A stretch of 64,000 bases of DNA. It comes from Crossaster papposus. Taxonomy: Eukaryota > Echinodermata > Asteroidea > Velatida > Solasteridae. The translations under genes were made by a program, and so were the position numbers. Positions within the stretch are counted from its first letter, which is position 1. Every line of letters begins with the position of its first letter. Under the pieces are notes generated by a model. That model did not search any database and was not told the DNA's origin. It was given only the letters and a program-made list of their open reading frames with translations. The stretch is from NCBI GenBank assembly GCA_037893245.1, contig JBAIAA010000103.1, positions 682,001 to 746,000 of the forward strand. The letters run 5' to 3'. This document shows positions 33,093 to 43,866 of the stretch, piece after piece.

Positions 33093-34029
33093 GCCTTTTT
33101 TGCGTAAACTATTGCATTATTTTTGCATTATCCCTGCCGGAGTTCGGGCCGAAGCCTTCCCAAATTCGTATCCCGTTGCTCTTTAGCCGAATTGTTGGCT
33201 GTTCGCGATTACAGTACACAAAACCTTCGCTAATTGTATCCGCCTTGCTCGCGCTGTAGTAGCCTTTAAACAAGGCCACATGTCTGATAGACGCCGAGCG
33301 ACTAAAAAGAGACTAATCGCGAAAACCTGAGTGAACGCCAGTGCGAATTGCCCAGACAAGTGGCCTTTATCAATCTGGTTTGGATTTCTTATGTTAACCT
33401 TTGTTTCCGACTGGAATCGCTACCGAAATGGTAGCGTCCAATCAGCGAACGTATCTCCGCGTGACGTCAGCTTATATTTGAGTTGGACTAGTTCATTTTA
33501 CAAACAGGGAATGTCCAATCATGTCACTTACAATATTTAGCTCAAATCATTAGTTGCTTCCTAATTTATTTCAATTTTGCATGTAAAATAGATTTAAATG
33601 TGATATCTTGTATTTATCATTCATAATTATATTCAACTCGGAAGCAAAATTTATATACGTTTTTTTACCTTTTCTTACATGCTTTGATATTGAACGAATC
33701 ACGAACGAAGCCAACTGGGAGATCGCCGTTCTGATTGGGCGTATTGGCATGCTAATATGTATCTATGAATAATTCATGCCGAGCAGTGAAACCTACATTG
33801 CAAAAGGCCTCGTGACATTCGTCACTCGGTCGCGCGTTCACCCCGGGTATCTAGACTCATCTCAGCCGCTTAGCCAGAGTCACGAGGCCTTGTCAAAAGG
33901 CTAGCGCTGTAGCCGAGTTGTTGCCGAGTTGGTTGTTCGCGATTAGGCGGCGCATCCCGTGTTATTTGAGCTGGTGCCCCGCTTTATACTCCCTTGGTTA
34001 TTGCGGAGTTTCCTGGAAACATATAGCAA
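33093..34029. other. Helitron interior without genes; one inverted repeat
   Basis: No protein motif seen. AAAGGCCTCGTGAC near 33803 and GTCACGAGGCCTT near 33878 are inverted around a loop of about 62 nt. Phrases such as TAGCCGA(A/G)TTGTTG and GTTCGCGATTA recur at about 33185 and 33915. Confidence 0.5.
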
Positions 34030-34600
34030 CCAGTGAGCGCCAGCTTCGTTTTCGGCTTCGAATTCGTGCGCGTTGACCACTTTGTACTCGCAGGTTTGGA
34101 ACGTTAAAAAAATGATTTATTCCTTTCGCGTTGCCTTTCGGGCAAATTTCTCCCTTTCACATTGTCGATACTTAAATTTTACAACTTTATCTCTGTAAAA
34201 ACACTCGAAATATTATCGCTATTGCGCAAATGTTAACGTTCATCGTGCAAAAATATTGCGAAATTATATCGATCGTGGATATGAATATGCAATTTAGAAA
34301 CGGGACTGCATACGTCAGTTGAGGGCGCACTCTCAGATCGCCGGCCTGTTGGTTTTTAAATCATGATTTTCACGATATAAAATCAGAAATCCCGAAGTGG
34401 TTCGTATTGTTTCCCGTACGATTCCTGTTAAAAATCATGAGACGCAGGCAGCATGCAAGCGAAGATGGACTGCCTATTGAGTAATATTAGTTCGGAAGTC
34501 GGGAAGTATTTTTTACAAAGATTGTTTTTTATTCAGAGTCAATGGTATTCTACGGAGCCCCTAAAGGGACATGACGAATAAAAGTCACCGTTACGAAATA
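34030..34600. repeat. Helitron tandem unit, left copy
   Basis: It shares GATCGTGGATATGAATATGC, TTTGGAACGT.AAAAA.AATG and TACGGAGCCCCTAAAGGGAC with 39557-40010. The copies lie on both sides of DIRS-B, in the same orientation, so the DIRS element entered a pre-existing array. Confidence 0.75.
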
Positions 34601-34663
34601 ATTCCCCAATTAAACGAAAGAAATGAAGTTTGATGGGGATTCTACCGATCCATTACCGAAATG

Positions 34664-34795
34664 AGGAGTCACGTGAGATTGTATTGTCTGGTTATACTGA
34701 GGTATGCCACACATTTAAAGAACAAAAGAGAGCAGAAAGTGTCCTGCCTATATAACAGGCCCTTTCACGCTCGCTCGTCAGTTATTCAAAGTAAC
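34664..34795. repeat. DIRS-B inverted terminal repeat, left
   Basis: It matches the complement of 39256-39400 from the CACGTGA word through CACTTTCTGCTCTC and CCTGTTATATAGGC to ACGAGCGAGCGTG. The outermost 60 bp (34604-34663) extends beyond the close match. A CCTATATAAC TATA-like site is present. Confidence 0.85.
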
Positions 34796-34865
34796 ACATA
34801 ATTACACTGGATGCCCACCGAATTATAAAATGGGTGGGACAAACTCCTTTAAAAGGGTGGGTGCC

Positions 34866-34985
34866 ACGTGACTCCTCATTTCGGTAATGGATCGGTAGAA
34901 TCCCCATCAAACTTCATTTCTTTCGTTTAATTGGGGAATTCTACCTCACCATTACCTCCATTCGGAATCACGTGAGACTTCAAAG
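34866..34985. repeat. DIRS-B internal complementary region (ICR)
   Basis: The left half is the reverse complement of the outer left end (34604-34678), including the TTTCGTTTAATTGGGG word. The right half is the reverse complement of the outer right end (about 39370-39408), including CTACCTCACCATTACCTCC. Together they equal the expected circle junction of the two termini. In DIRS elements the ICR is thought to template completion of a circular intermediate. Confidence 0.88.
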
Positions 34986-35271
34986 TCAGCCAGTGTAATT
35001 TTCACAAGGAAAGAACCACATTATTAAATTAATTTTAGAATGAACATTCATTCTTACAGTATTAATTAATGGAAATCTGTTCCAAAAAGTATAAACGGGC
35101 ATGATTTGTTTTCTTGCCCTTACAAATTCATGTATCTTTCGCCATGATGCAATACATAATTATAAACGATATTCAACACTGTATGTCATATTATTATACA
35201 ACCAAAATTATTAAGTTCCGCTTAAAACACTGTCGGCAAATATTTTTTCGCCTGGTTGGTATGTACTCTTC

Positions 35272-36338
35272 TTAGAACTTGGCAAAAGTCGACGCGTTGG
35301 TCCAACCGGCTGTTGTCAGAATTGTGTCGATTGGTACTCCTTTATTCGCTGCTGCCGACGTTGATGCAGCTCGTACACTATGTGCTTTGAACACAGAGGT
35401 ATCGACTCCTGCCTCTTTAAGCGATTGTTTCAACCATCTGGATATGGTTTTTGTACTGATCTCCTTAAATGGAGGGACATAACTGAGAAATAGCTTTGTC
35501 TTTTTGTAACGCGAAACTTTAGTGCGTTTTATGTACATTGCAAGGGTTCTTACTACACATAAAGTTCTATCTTCGGAGTATGGTGATAAGGTAATGACTG
35601 GTTGAAGTCTACCGGGCTGAGAGGTTTTAATGGTTCTGTAATTAATACTTTAATGGAATCATTGCTTACAATCATATTGTCAGTTCGGAATAATGACAGC
35701 GTTTGAGCCCGCTGTCCTGTGATGATTGCACATAAACATACTAGTTTATATGTAAGCTGTTTTTGATTAATTGCTTCGCCAGGTTCTAATTTGCTGATAT
35801 ACCTTAGCAAAATGTTGATATCCCAGGTGTGGGAATATCGAGGTAACGAGGGTCTAATGTTAAACACTCCTCGCATAAATCTAGTAACTAATGGGTCATT
35901 ACCAAATTTTAATGTAGTGTCAACAGTGTCCCATAGGGCACTACCAGCTGTGTTTATGGTGCTATACCCAGCACCGTTATGAAACAAAACAGTCAAAAAT
36001 TCTAAAGCTTGTGCTACAGATGCATGAATTGGATTAACAAACCGTTCAAGGCAGAAGTGTATCCATTTCGTAATTGCCGAACAGTACTGCTTTCTAGTGC
36101 TTGGTTTCCATGCCTCGATGATTATGTCGATAGTTTTGTGCGAAAGTCCTCTTGAGCTGAGTGATTTCCGGACAGTAGTCAAGCACACAGCGCTAGACGA
36201 TCCTGAAGAGGATGTCGGCGTTCCAGTACCTGAGGAATTAAGGTGCAGCAGATTGCTGGTCACGAGGAGGATGACTGGTATCCTGATGAGAACACGCAGA
36301 AGTCTCGGAAACCAAGTCTGTTTGACCAATGTGGACAA
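35272..36338 (-). pseudogene. DIRS-B tyrosine recombinase, nucleophile codon is a stop
   Basis: The N-terminal core-binding part has WKPSTRKQYCSAITKWIHFC and LEFLTVLFHNGAGYSTINTA. The first catalytic Arg is in TGQRAQTLSLF. After a frame break near 35545, KAHSVRAASTSAA gives the H-x-x-R pair and TTAGWTNASTFAKF leads to where the catalytic Tyr is expected; that codon is TAA. The rest of the fold looks well preserved. Confidence 0.88.
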
Positions 36339-38155
36339 ATCAAAATAATCGTGGCCTGGTCTCTCTCTACTTTTTGTAGAACCCTGTCAATGAGAGCAAA
36401 CGAAGGAAAGCAATAAGCAATTTCATTCGTCCATACAACAGAGAATGCATCGCAGAATGATGCTTCGGGGTCAGGGTGCCATGATGCAAATGGTTTGAAT
36501 TGATAATTCATTCGAGAGGCAAACATATCAACAGTTGGTTGTATTTTCAAACCTAATACCACCCGTTGAAAAATATGTGCATTTGAATGACCGGGACATA
36601 TAATCAGCGTCCGTGTTCAATTTACCAGGTAGATAGCGAGCAATTGGCCAGATATCATATTTTAAGCACCAAAACCACAGTCGCCTTGCTAGATCATTAA
36701 GGTCCTTGGATTTACATCCTCCCATGTGGTTTATATACGATTCTGCAGTTGTATTGTCAAGTTGAATGGAGACAACTTTTCCCTTTAAGTGAGGAAGAAA
36801 GGATTTTAGGGCATAGTAAACTGCTAAAAGCTCCAAAAAATTAACGTGCATCTTTGATTCATAATGTGTCTACCCTCCGTTTGTATATACATTAGTCATA
36901 GGGCATAGTGCTCCCCAACCAGTGGATGAAGCATCAGTTTGAATGTTAATGTCGCTTACTATACCCGTGCATTAATATTACGGAACGACAAGCACAAGTT
37001 TTGTGTCCACCATTGTAAATCATTGATTGCCTCTTGAGGCAAAGTCATGCAACCTAAAAAAAATTACCAGTGTTTGCGTTGAGTGCTTTGTCCTTTGCCA
37101 TTTCTAGGTTCCTGTAAAAAAGGGGACCAAGCGGCACTGCAGGAAAACAAGAAATTAATTTCCCAATAACTTGAGCAACAAGATGAATAGTTGGACGTTG
37201 TTGATTTATAAGATGGGTGCACGCCTCGATAGTCGGCAAGATCTTTCTTACAGGTAATCGGACAGACATTTTCACTGTATCGATAACAAATCCCAAGTAT
37301 TCAAGGTTGTGTGTCGGGTTTTTGTGCGATTTCTTTTCATTGATAACGAACCCCAATTTTTCTAAGAGGAAGCACCTGGCTTTCACATTCCTAGAACATT
37401 CCTCCTTTGAATCACCAATTAGGAGGGAATCGTCAATTTAATTGGCCAAAATGTGGCCCATGTTGCGCAATGTTGCCACTACAGGCTTCATCACCTTAGT
37501 AAATATTCGAGGTGCACTTGCGAGTCAATGCGTATTCAAAAGTTTCCATTTTGAAATGGTGGTATTTCACAAATTCGTTTAGCCCTTTCAAGTTAATAAT
37601 CGGTCGCATAGAACCGTCTTTTTTAGGTCGAAAAAAAATATTCGACAAGAACTCCTTATTACCGGGATTAACCTGTTTAGTTGCACCTTTATCGAGCAAC
37701 GTTTTCACCGAATCATCTAATAACTGTGATTCTAATTTTGAAAAGAGAATAGGTTTTGGGAGCTTCTCCTGAAAAGGAGTCCCCGTGAACTCGATATGAC
37801 AATGTGATATGCAATCCAAAACCCATGTATCTGAGGTAATGGATTTCCATGCGGAGGTAAAATATTTTAGCCTTCCTGCAATAATGTTATTATCAATATC
37901 ATGACACTTACTCACTTCGCCACTTGCACATTTCTTGTGTGGTGGCTGGTTTATGTTGATGGTTTCTGTCTTGCGCTTGACGTGTCCTGAGTCACTCGAG
38001 ACAGCATTGGACGCGAGTGGCTTTGTTGCATGTAGGGTCGTCGTCCTATTCGGTAGTATGATTGCCGCTGTTGGCGGCTTTGATACCGAAAATCCCCCGA
38101 AGGGTAATGAGTGCCACGATTGAAGCCACGTCGGCGACCACGGTTTGCATAACAA
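36260..38155 (-). pseudogene. DIRS-B reverse transcriptase-RNase H, deleted and broken
   Basis: Minus-strand pieces: RT N-part with FFRPKKDGSMRPIINLKGLN and YHHFKMETFEYAL; then a junction near 37510 that omits the motif A region; then IFTKVMKPVVATL and ILAN-stop-IDDSLLIG, where the Tyr of the YIDD box is TAA; then NLEYLGFVIDTVKM. RNase H follows with FLELLAVYYALKSF, QLDNTTAESYIN and PGKLNTDADYMSR, and the DMFASRMNYQ..PF..WHPDP module. Several frame breaks and a TAG near 36873. It overlaps gag in another frame at its 5' end. Confidence 0.87.
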
Positions 38156-39225
38156 GTGTCAAACCCCTGAACTCTCGAACTCAGCTTGTTCGTTTCCTGT
38201 ATGGCCTTACATGCCTGTACCAGGTCGTCGCCAAATAAAAAGGCTGTGCATTGGGTTTGCGAGGAGCACAAAGGTGCGTATTTTGGGCTCAAATCAGGAC
38301 GAATAAGATCTCGTCTGCGGTAATTTAATTGTGCATTACCAGAGCCAAGCATGGCTACTGCATCTACCAACATTCTAATGATATCAGCCATGTTGGGAGT
38401 AGATTGGTCGCTATTGGAATTTCGAGCCTTAAGCAGCTTATCTGCAGCCATTGTGATGGCGGTTAATGCATGCATAATATAGCATTGTACTTTTTGCCAC
38501 TTAACATCCCGTGCACAGGTCGCGGGTTTCAAAAATGCCCAAATTTCTGGATTTACTTTTGTTAAACTCAGATTAGGGCAGTTCTTTGGCTTATTATATT
38601 GTTTGAGTTTCTCATCCAACTTTTCAGGTGAGATTTTGCCTCTAGCTAGTGCATTAATCGTTTCAGCAAGCTTTTCATCGATTGCTGGCCCAATATTATC
38701 ATCGCCCTCGACGAGGGTCGCCATATCAGAAAGCAACTCTTTATTTTGCTCTTCGTTAACATTGAGAAGGCTATCTATGTCGCCATCACAAAGAATTTCG
38801 CCCCTTTCGGGTACGATATTATCAATCAAATAATTATCGCCCCTTTCGGGTACGAATACGCCTCTTGAGGTCTCGTCGGACATAATGTCTTCGAAAGGTG
38901 CGTTATAGCGCGGAGTGGGTGTGGTTCGCGCAATAGCATCAGTTAGCGAAGCAACTGTTCGCTGCAAATTTGCTACAGTTTCGCGCAAGTCAGATTGGTC
39001 CGCAGAGAAATCAACGTTTTTGCGCTTGGTTTTTCTTTTAGTTGGAGTAGGCGCAACGCTTGCAGAGGTTTGTTGCGTGAGACCAGATAGATCTCTATCT
39101 AGCTGCGTGAATAAGCACTCGCTTTCCGACGGATCTACATAAATTTCGACCTCATCTGCCATGTTTGCAATACAGTGTGGCCACGAACCGTGGTCCAGAG
39201 GCGATGTGTGGTAACAATACCCCAA
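37951..39225 (-). CDS. DIRS-B gag-like ORF1, open for 424 codons
   Basis: The likely start is the internal Met at 39162 (MADEVEIYVDPSESE); the upstream Met is inside the leader. An acidic N-terminus is followed by a KRKTKRK basic patch, a coiled region (LRETVANLQRTVASLTDAI), a conserved core around LTKVNPEIWAFLKP...RDVKWQKVQ, and an Arg/Gly/Gln-rich tail (RGRRRGFNRG, SRQQRQSYY). The NPEIW core is characteristic of DIRS ORF1 proteins. No zinc knuckle is seen. It is intact although the RT and recombinase are broken. Confidence 0.85.
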   Translation of the reverse strand: MGYCYHTSPLDHGSWPHCIANMADEVEIYVDPSESECLFTQLDRDLSGLTQQTSASVAPTPTKRKTKRKNVDFSADQSDLRETVANLQRTVASLTDAIARTTPTPRYNAPFEDIMSDETSRGVFVPERGDNYLIDNIVPERGEILCDGDIDSLLNVNEEQNKELLSDMATLVEGDDNIGPAIDEKLAETINALARGKISPEKLDEKLKQYNKPKNCPNLSLTKVNPEIWAFLKPATCARDVKWQKVQCYIMHALTAITMAADKLLKARNSNSDQSTPNMADIIRMLVDAVAMLGSGNAQLNYRRRDLIRPDLSPKYAPLCSSQTQCTAFLFGDDLVQACKAIQETNKLSSRVQGFDTCYANRGRRRGFNRGTHYPSGDFRYQSRQQRQSYYRIGRRPYMQQSHSRPMLSRVTQDTSSARQKPST

Positions 39226-39255
39226 GTATCCGCACTACCGGCGATACTAAACACC

Positions 39256-39405
39256 AACAATACACTGACGAGCGAGCGTGAAAGGGCCTGTTATATAGGC
39301 AGGACACTTTCTGCTCTCTTTTGTTCTTTAAATGTGTGGCATACCTCAGTATAACCAGACAATACAATCTCACGTGACTCCGAATGGAGGTAATGGTGAG
39401 GTAGA
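39256..39405. repeat. DIRS-B inverted terminal repeat, right
   Basis: Reverse complement of the left terminal region, with its own divergent outermost 40 bp ending GGTGAGGTAGAATT. Since coding is on the minus strand, this end carries the promoter; a GTTATATAGG TATA-like box lies about 130 bp before the gag start. Confidence 0.85.
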
Positions 39406-39556
39406 ATTTGAGTTTTTTATTTCTTACACTCAAAATAACTTATTTGGTGAGCTCGAAATGTTTTCGTGGCTACGAAATAACTTCGTGCGCTCAAATAATC
39501 TGTTCGTGTGCTCAAAATAATTTCGTGCGCTGTAAATCGCGGTTTGTTTGTCATTG

Positions 39557-40010
39557 CTATTGCCTCATAATTACCTTTGATCGTGCAAAAATGTCGCGAA
39601 ATTGTATGGCGATCGTGGATATGAATATATGCAATTTAGAAACGTGACTGCGTTTCGGACTCGGCTTTGCCTCCGAATTCCTGCGCGTCGACCATTTAGG
39701 AGTCACAGTTTTGGAACGTAAAAACAATGATTTATTCTTTTCGTGTTGCCTTCTGGACAAATTTCTTCCTTTCACATTGTCAATACTCAAATATTAAAAC
39801 ATTATCTTTTTAAAAACACTCCGAAACATATCGCTATTGCCTCAATTTTAACTTTGATCGTGCACAAATGGCGATCGTGGATATGAATATTCAATTTGGA
39901 AACGTGACTGCATTACGCAGATTGTTTTTACTTAGAGTCAACGGTATCCTACGGAGCCCCTAAAGGGACATATCACGAATGCAAATCACCGTGACGAAAT
40001 CGTTTGATTA
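39557..40010. repeat. Helitron tandem units, right copies
   Basis: GATCGTGGATATGAATAT occurs at about 39615 and 39886, a period of about 270 bp, with matching flanks. The same unit occurs left of DIRS-B. Confidence 0.75.
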
Positions 40011-40016
40011 TTTAAT

Positions 40017-40160
40017 TTCTTGCGCTCGAAACCATTTCGTTCCCACGAAATAATTTCGTGCGCTCGAAATAACTTCGTGCCCACTAAATGATTTCGTGCG
40101 CTCGAAAAAATTATTTCCGTGAGCTCGAAATTTTCTCCGTTTGTTTGTCACACAATCCAT
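40017..40160. repeat. Short tandem-like repeats (CGAAATAATTTCGTGCGCTC)
   Basis: Imperfect units of about 20-25 bp, each nearly palindromic around GAAATNATTTC. A second cluster lies at 39440-39535, on the other side of the 270-bp units. Confidence 0.75.
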
Positions 40161-40212
40161 TATGTTTTTAGGACGTCAACAAGGTGTCTCTATACGTTAC
40201 GATTCCACCCAG

Positions 40213-40248
40213 CTAGCGGGTGCCGCGCGAAGCGCGGCATCCCGCTAG
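40213..40248. other. Helitron 3' hairpin and CTAG terminus
   Basis: AGCGGGTGCCGCGC, loop GAA, GCGCGGCATCCCGCT, then AG. The stem is complete apart from one bulged T and runs into the terminal CTAG. This acts as the transposition terminator in Helitrons. Confidence 0.9.
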
Positions 40249-41090
40249 TGTTAACAAACCTACACATGAGATGGGTCACATACTAGATCTTGTTATTACC
40301 CGGAAATCGGACATAGTTCTTAACAGTACCCCGACACCTCACCACCTTTTCTCTGATCATTTCTCTGTTATTTGCAACTTGAAACAAAACAAGTCTTCTT
40401 TTCCTGCTAAACAGATTGTTTATAGGGATATTAAATCCATTGACATTAATTGCTTGAAAAGTGACTTAGTCTCTTCTAGGCTGTGCAGGGACACTCCTCA
40501 AGGTCTTGAGGAGCTTACGAATTGTTACAACAGCTGGTACCTTCAACACACATGCCCCGTTAAAGTCCAAGATGGTCACCACTAGGCCCCGTCTACCTTG
40601 GTTTAATCAAAAAATCAACTCTGCCTTGAGGATGAGGAGACGTGCAGAAAATAAATGGCGACGAACTAACATGGCCGCTGATCTTTCAAAATATAAGCTA
40701 ATAAGAAATAAGGTTACAACCTTTCTTCTTAACAAAGCTAGCTGCAACTTCTAACAAAGACTTTATCGAAAGTAATAGTTCCGACCAGAGAAAATTATTT
40801 AGAGCATCTAAAAAGCTGCTTGGACATAGTAATGACGTCCTCTTTCCACCTTTTAAAGATAAAATGACCCTTGCTAATGATATGGGTAGCTTTTTTGTAA
40901 AGAAAATATCTAATATTCATGCTAAACTTGATGACTTAGAAGTTTCAACCTCTGTTGGCAGAACGTTCTCTTTTACATCTGAAACATTGTCCAGTGGTAT
41001 CTTGTTTGATAGTTTCATACCATTAACAGAGTCGCAGGTAAAACAGCTTGTTGTGAATTCTTCTAAGGGATCATGCGCTCTGGATCCTAT
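40249..41090 (+). pseudogene. LINE-C end of endonuclease and RT N-terminus
   Basis: It continues exactly from the codon cut by the Helitron: VNKPTHEMGHILDLVITR, then LFSDHFSVICNL with the endonuclease His. Frame breaks near 40560 and 40750. Then LPWFNQKINSALRMRRRAE, RKLFRASKKLLGH, NDMGSFFVKKISNI, LTESQVKQLVVNSS and KGSCALDP, where the TIR element enters. Confidence 0.88.
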
Positions 41091-41399
41091 TAGGCCGTAC
41101 GGTGTACACGTTTTTCTTTTCATCCCGTTTCGACCCCGTGGGTCTAAGAGAACTCTTTGGTTTTGGACATAGTTTTGTCTGGAGATTATGATTAAAAACA
41201 GTTCTCCACAAAAACACCTGTCGAATTTGAGTAATTATCGACCAAAATCGGCACTAAATGATCAACAGCGACGGGGCATTTGTTCATGGTCGCATTACGC
41301 TAGCGTGTCACATTCGTTTGAAATTCATGCGCTCTGGTACCACGTGATCCGAATTCTCCAATCACAACTCGGGTCATAGGCCATTGTATCATTGCGAAT

Positions 41400-42565
41400 C
41401 AAAACAATCATGGCGTCGCCCATGTCACGATCGTCGCGTGCCGAAGACTCCGTGATAAAACCAGTTGTTTTGTTCACTTAAAATAATGTTACAGCCGCGA
41501 AAATGACAACGAATTGGCAGAGAAGTTGCTGAGCCTAGACCTGTGTGCTATACTGCTACAACTGTCGTACGAGAATTGGTCGTGAAAACCAGCCAAACAG
41601 TCGTCACACTACGCATCGGGTTTACGCTAAAGTAAATGTTGCGTGACTTAGTACCGCTGGATTATCTCGAACGATATGCCTGGCATGCAGCGGAGAAGCG
41701 TAAACGTGCGCGCAGAGACACTGTCGGAGAAAGCACGTTTGCCTTCCAAAACTCACTGTCTCGGCCTTGTCGGGTTCGCTGTCATCATTGGGTCCCGTCA
41801 CGGTATACTGTATTGCCGCCTAGATTAGTACTTTGTGTCAGTAGATGTATTATTGACAAGGAACCAAGCAAGAGGTTGAGTTACCCAATAATCTCGGACA
41901 GTCCAAAACAGCGAAGATGCAGGTAGGTCATGTACACATATAGGCTATAGTAAGGTCAAAATTAACGAATTAATCTGCTTCCCCAGCTTCCCAAATTGTG
42001 TCTATATCGAATTTTGAGAGGCTGTTTTACCTTAAAAATGTATGTTGAATAGACATACATGTAGACAAAATAAACCTAAAATCCATTTCTCTTTCCTTGG
42101 CCCCGGAAAATCTGCTTCCAAAGTTCTGGTTATTACCAGATCTACCCCGATTTTGACAGCCCAGACACTGTGGGGGTTGCACGGGGTGGGGTTGGTTGGG
42201 GGATTGGTTGGGCGGGGGTTGGAAAATAACCCCTGATTATATGCTTCAGTCCAGCTTCATCACCATTACCAAACTGCACAAATGATGACCCAAGTGGGGC
42301 TATATTGACCTTTTTTACATTTTTTCTCTCGTAACAGGTCGTTCAAAAATCCATTATTGATTGTATATTTCCCCCTCTTGTTTATCACCAGATTCAACCT
42401 TTTTTTTATGCAGTTGCTAATCAAGAAACAAGCAGTGATGACGGCAGATCTCCAAAGAAGCATTTACTCAGATCCAGTGCCAGCCTACCATCTATAAGCC
42501 CCAAAGTTCGAAGCACGTCCTACCAGCCATGTACATCATCTGCCAAATATCGCATGGGTTGTTAA
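41400..42565 (+). other. Possible small spliced transcript in the TIR element
   Basis: A GATGCAG|GTAGGT donor-like site lies at about 41924. A strong polypyrimidine acceptor (CTTTTTTTTATGCAG) at about 42411 precedes an open stretch reading ANQETSSDDGRSPKKHLLRS and ending in TAA near 42564. The exon pair is not confirmed, because the upstream frame closes soon. I do not recognise a family. Confidence 0.25.
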
Positions 42566-43790
42566 AATTGTAACATTAATGTTCTAACTTCAGTGATTTT
42601 TGTATTTGTTCTAACGGAAAAGTTGAGAGAATTATGCTCGAACTGGTTATGATTGAACTGGTTGATGATATTTAAGACACGTCAGGAGCATTTCTTGTTG
42701 ACACTTTTAATTATTTTCATTTAACTGAATTTGTTTTCAACGCTCTTTCTAATTGAAAAGTGTAACCCAGTTTAAACTTATTGGAACTACACACAAACAT
42801 CCATTATGGGGTATGAATATCCCCCTTTTTGAGAAAATATTGACTAATTGTACTAAAAATGGGCATTCACACAAATGTATTCAAATTGTGCATACAATTC
42901 ACTCTTTCTGTCATTTCAAATGTTATTGCAACATTGACTTTAATCACAATAATTGTTCAGAGACAATTCAGTATGCCATTGATTACAGTATGCCCAGTAA
43001 GGTTAATACAGATCAGTGTAAAATAAAACTGTAGAGCGAGTCAGGCACTATCGCTCGTGGACCACAGCAACCAACATGTGGGTACATGGCCACAAAATTG
43101 TGAACATTTATTTGTTAATCCTTAATTGTCATGTGATTCTGTTTATTTTATTGTCACTTTGCAATGTTATGTTTCATAAGTTAGCGCAGAAGATTGTGTA
43201 GTGCTGACAAGAATATACATGTAATGACAAACAATAGATTTTGTGTGGATCTAATTTTTGATTTTTTTCATTATGTATTTAATTACAAGCTTGCCTAGTT
43301 ACATATGAAACCTATTACATTGACCCCTTTAAACTAAACAGATGATTACCCATCCCCCCTCCCTCCAAAAATATTAATACTAATAACAATTGTTTCTTTT
43401 TAAATTATACAAAATAATGCAGATTGAATAAGCCATTTTATTTATTGATCAATCTAGGCACCTAATCTAAGCCAAAGGGAGTGATTTACAATTACATGTA
43501 GACAGGGGTAAAAAGTTATATTTGTCACAAAAAACGTTGATGTCTTATGATGTACATGTGTTATACGGGGCAAGTTAGTTTGAGTCAATATACATTAAGT
43601 GGGAAAAAAAAGTATGGGGCGAAGTGGCTTTGGGGCAAAATTGTTATGAAAACTAGGCGAGAAAAACCAACTCGCCCCATGCTAGTTTCGCCCCATTACA
43701 TTTTTAAAGTGAATAACTCAAGTTCGACTGGATATTTTTTGGAGAACTTTTAGCATAGTATTTTAAATAGCTACTAGAAACTATATATGC
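42566..43790. other. TIR element interior, nothing recognised
   Basis: AT-rich sequence without domains or RNA genes. The frame at 42753-43034 is rich in His, Lys and Cys, but I do not recognise it. Confidence 0.35.
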
Positions 43791-43866
43791 CTTCAAAAAG
43801 TAGACCCATGGGGGTCGACACGAAACTCGTTTTCTAGGCATCTTTTCAGTTACACCATACGGCCTA

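Larger units (their letters stand above)
34604..39405 (-). mobile_element. DIRS-B, 4.8-kb DIRS retrotransposon
   Basis: Inverted terminal regions at both ends share CTCACGTGACTCC and GGTAATGG...GGTAGAAT, followed by about 125 bp of closely matching sequence including TATATAGGCAGGACAC. Near the low-coordinate end an internal complementary region repeats the two outer termini fused head to tail. ATT is present at both outer edges. Coding on the minus strand is gag-like, RT-RNase H, then tyrosine recombinase. This is canonical DIRS architecture, inside the Helitron. Confidence 0.93.
32703..40248 (+). mobile_element. Helitron, 7.55 kb, non-autonomous
   Basis: The 5' end is TCTATATACTATAAAAG directly after a host A. 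The 3' end is CTAG directly before a host T, preceded by a GC-rich hairpin. The host LINE reads through A|T in frame. These are the defining Helitron features: TC...CTRR, a subterminal hairpin, and AT target insertion without duplication. No Rep or helicase coding is seen. The interior has an YY1-like motif cluster, tandem units of about 270 bp, CGAAAT-rich short repeats and a 4.8-kb DIRS insertion. Confidence 0.92.
41091..43866. mobile_element. TIR DNA element in LINE-C, 2776 bp, TAT target duplication
   Basis: The ends TAGGCCGTACGGTGTA and TACACCATACGGCCTA are inverted repeats; similarity continues as GACCC..TGGGTCTA words a little further in. TAT flanks both ends, and the LINE reads in frame across the site once the insert and one TAT are ignored. 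A 3-bp duplication suggests PIF/Harbinger-like or a related group, but TAT is not the usual TWA site, so the superfamily is open. No transposase is recognised. Confidence 0.85.
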
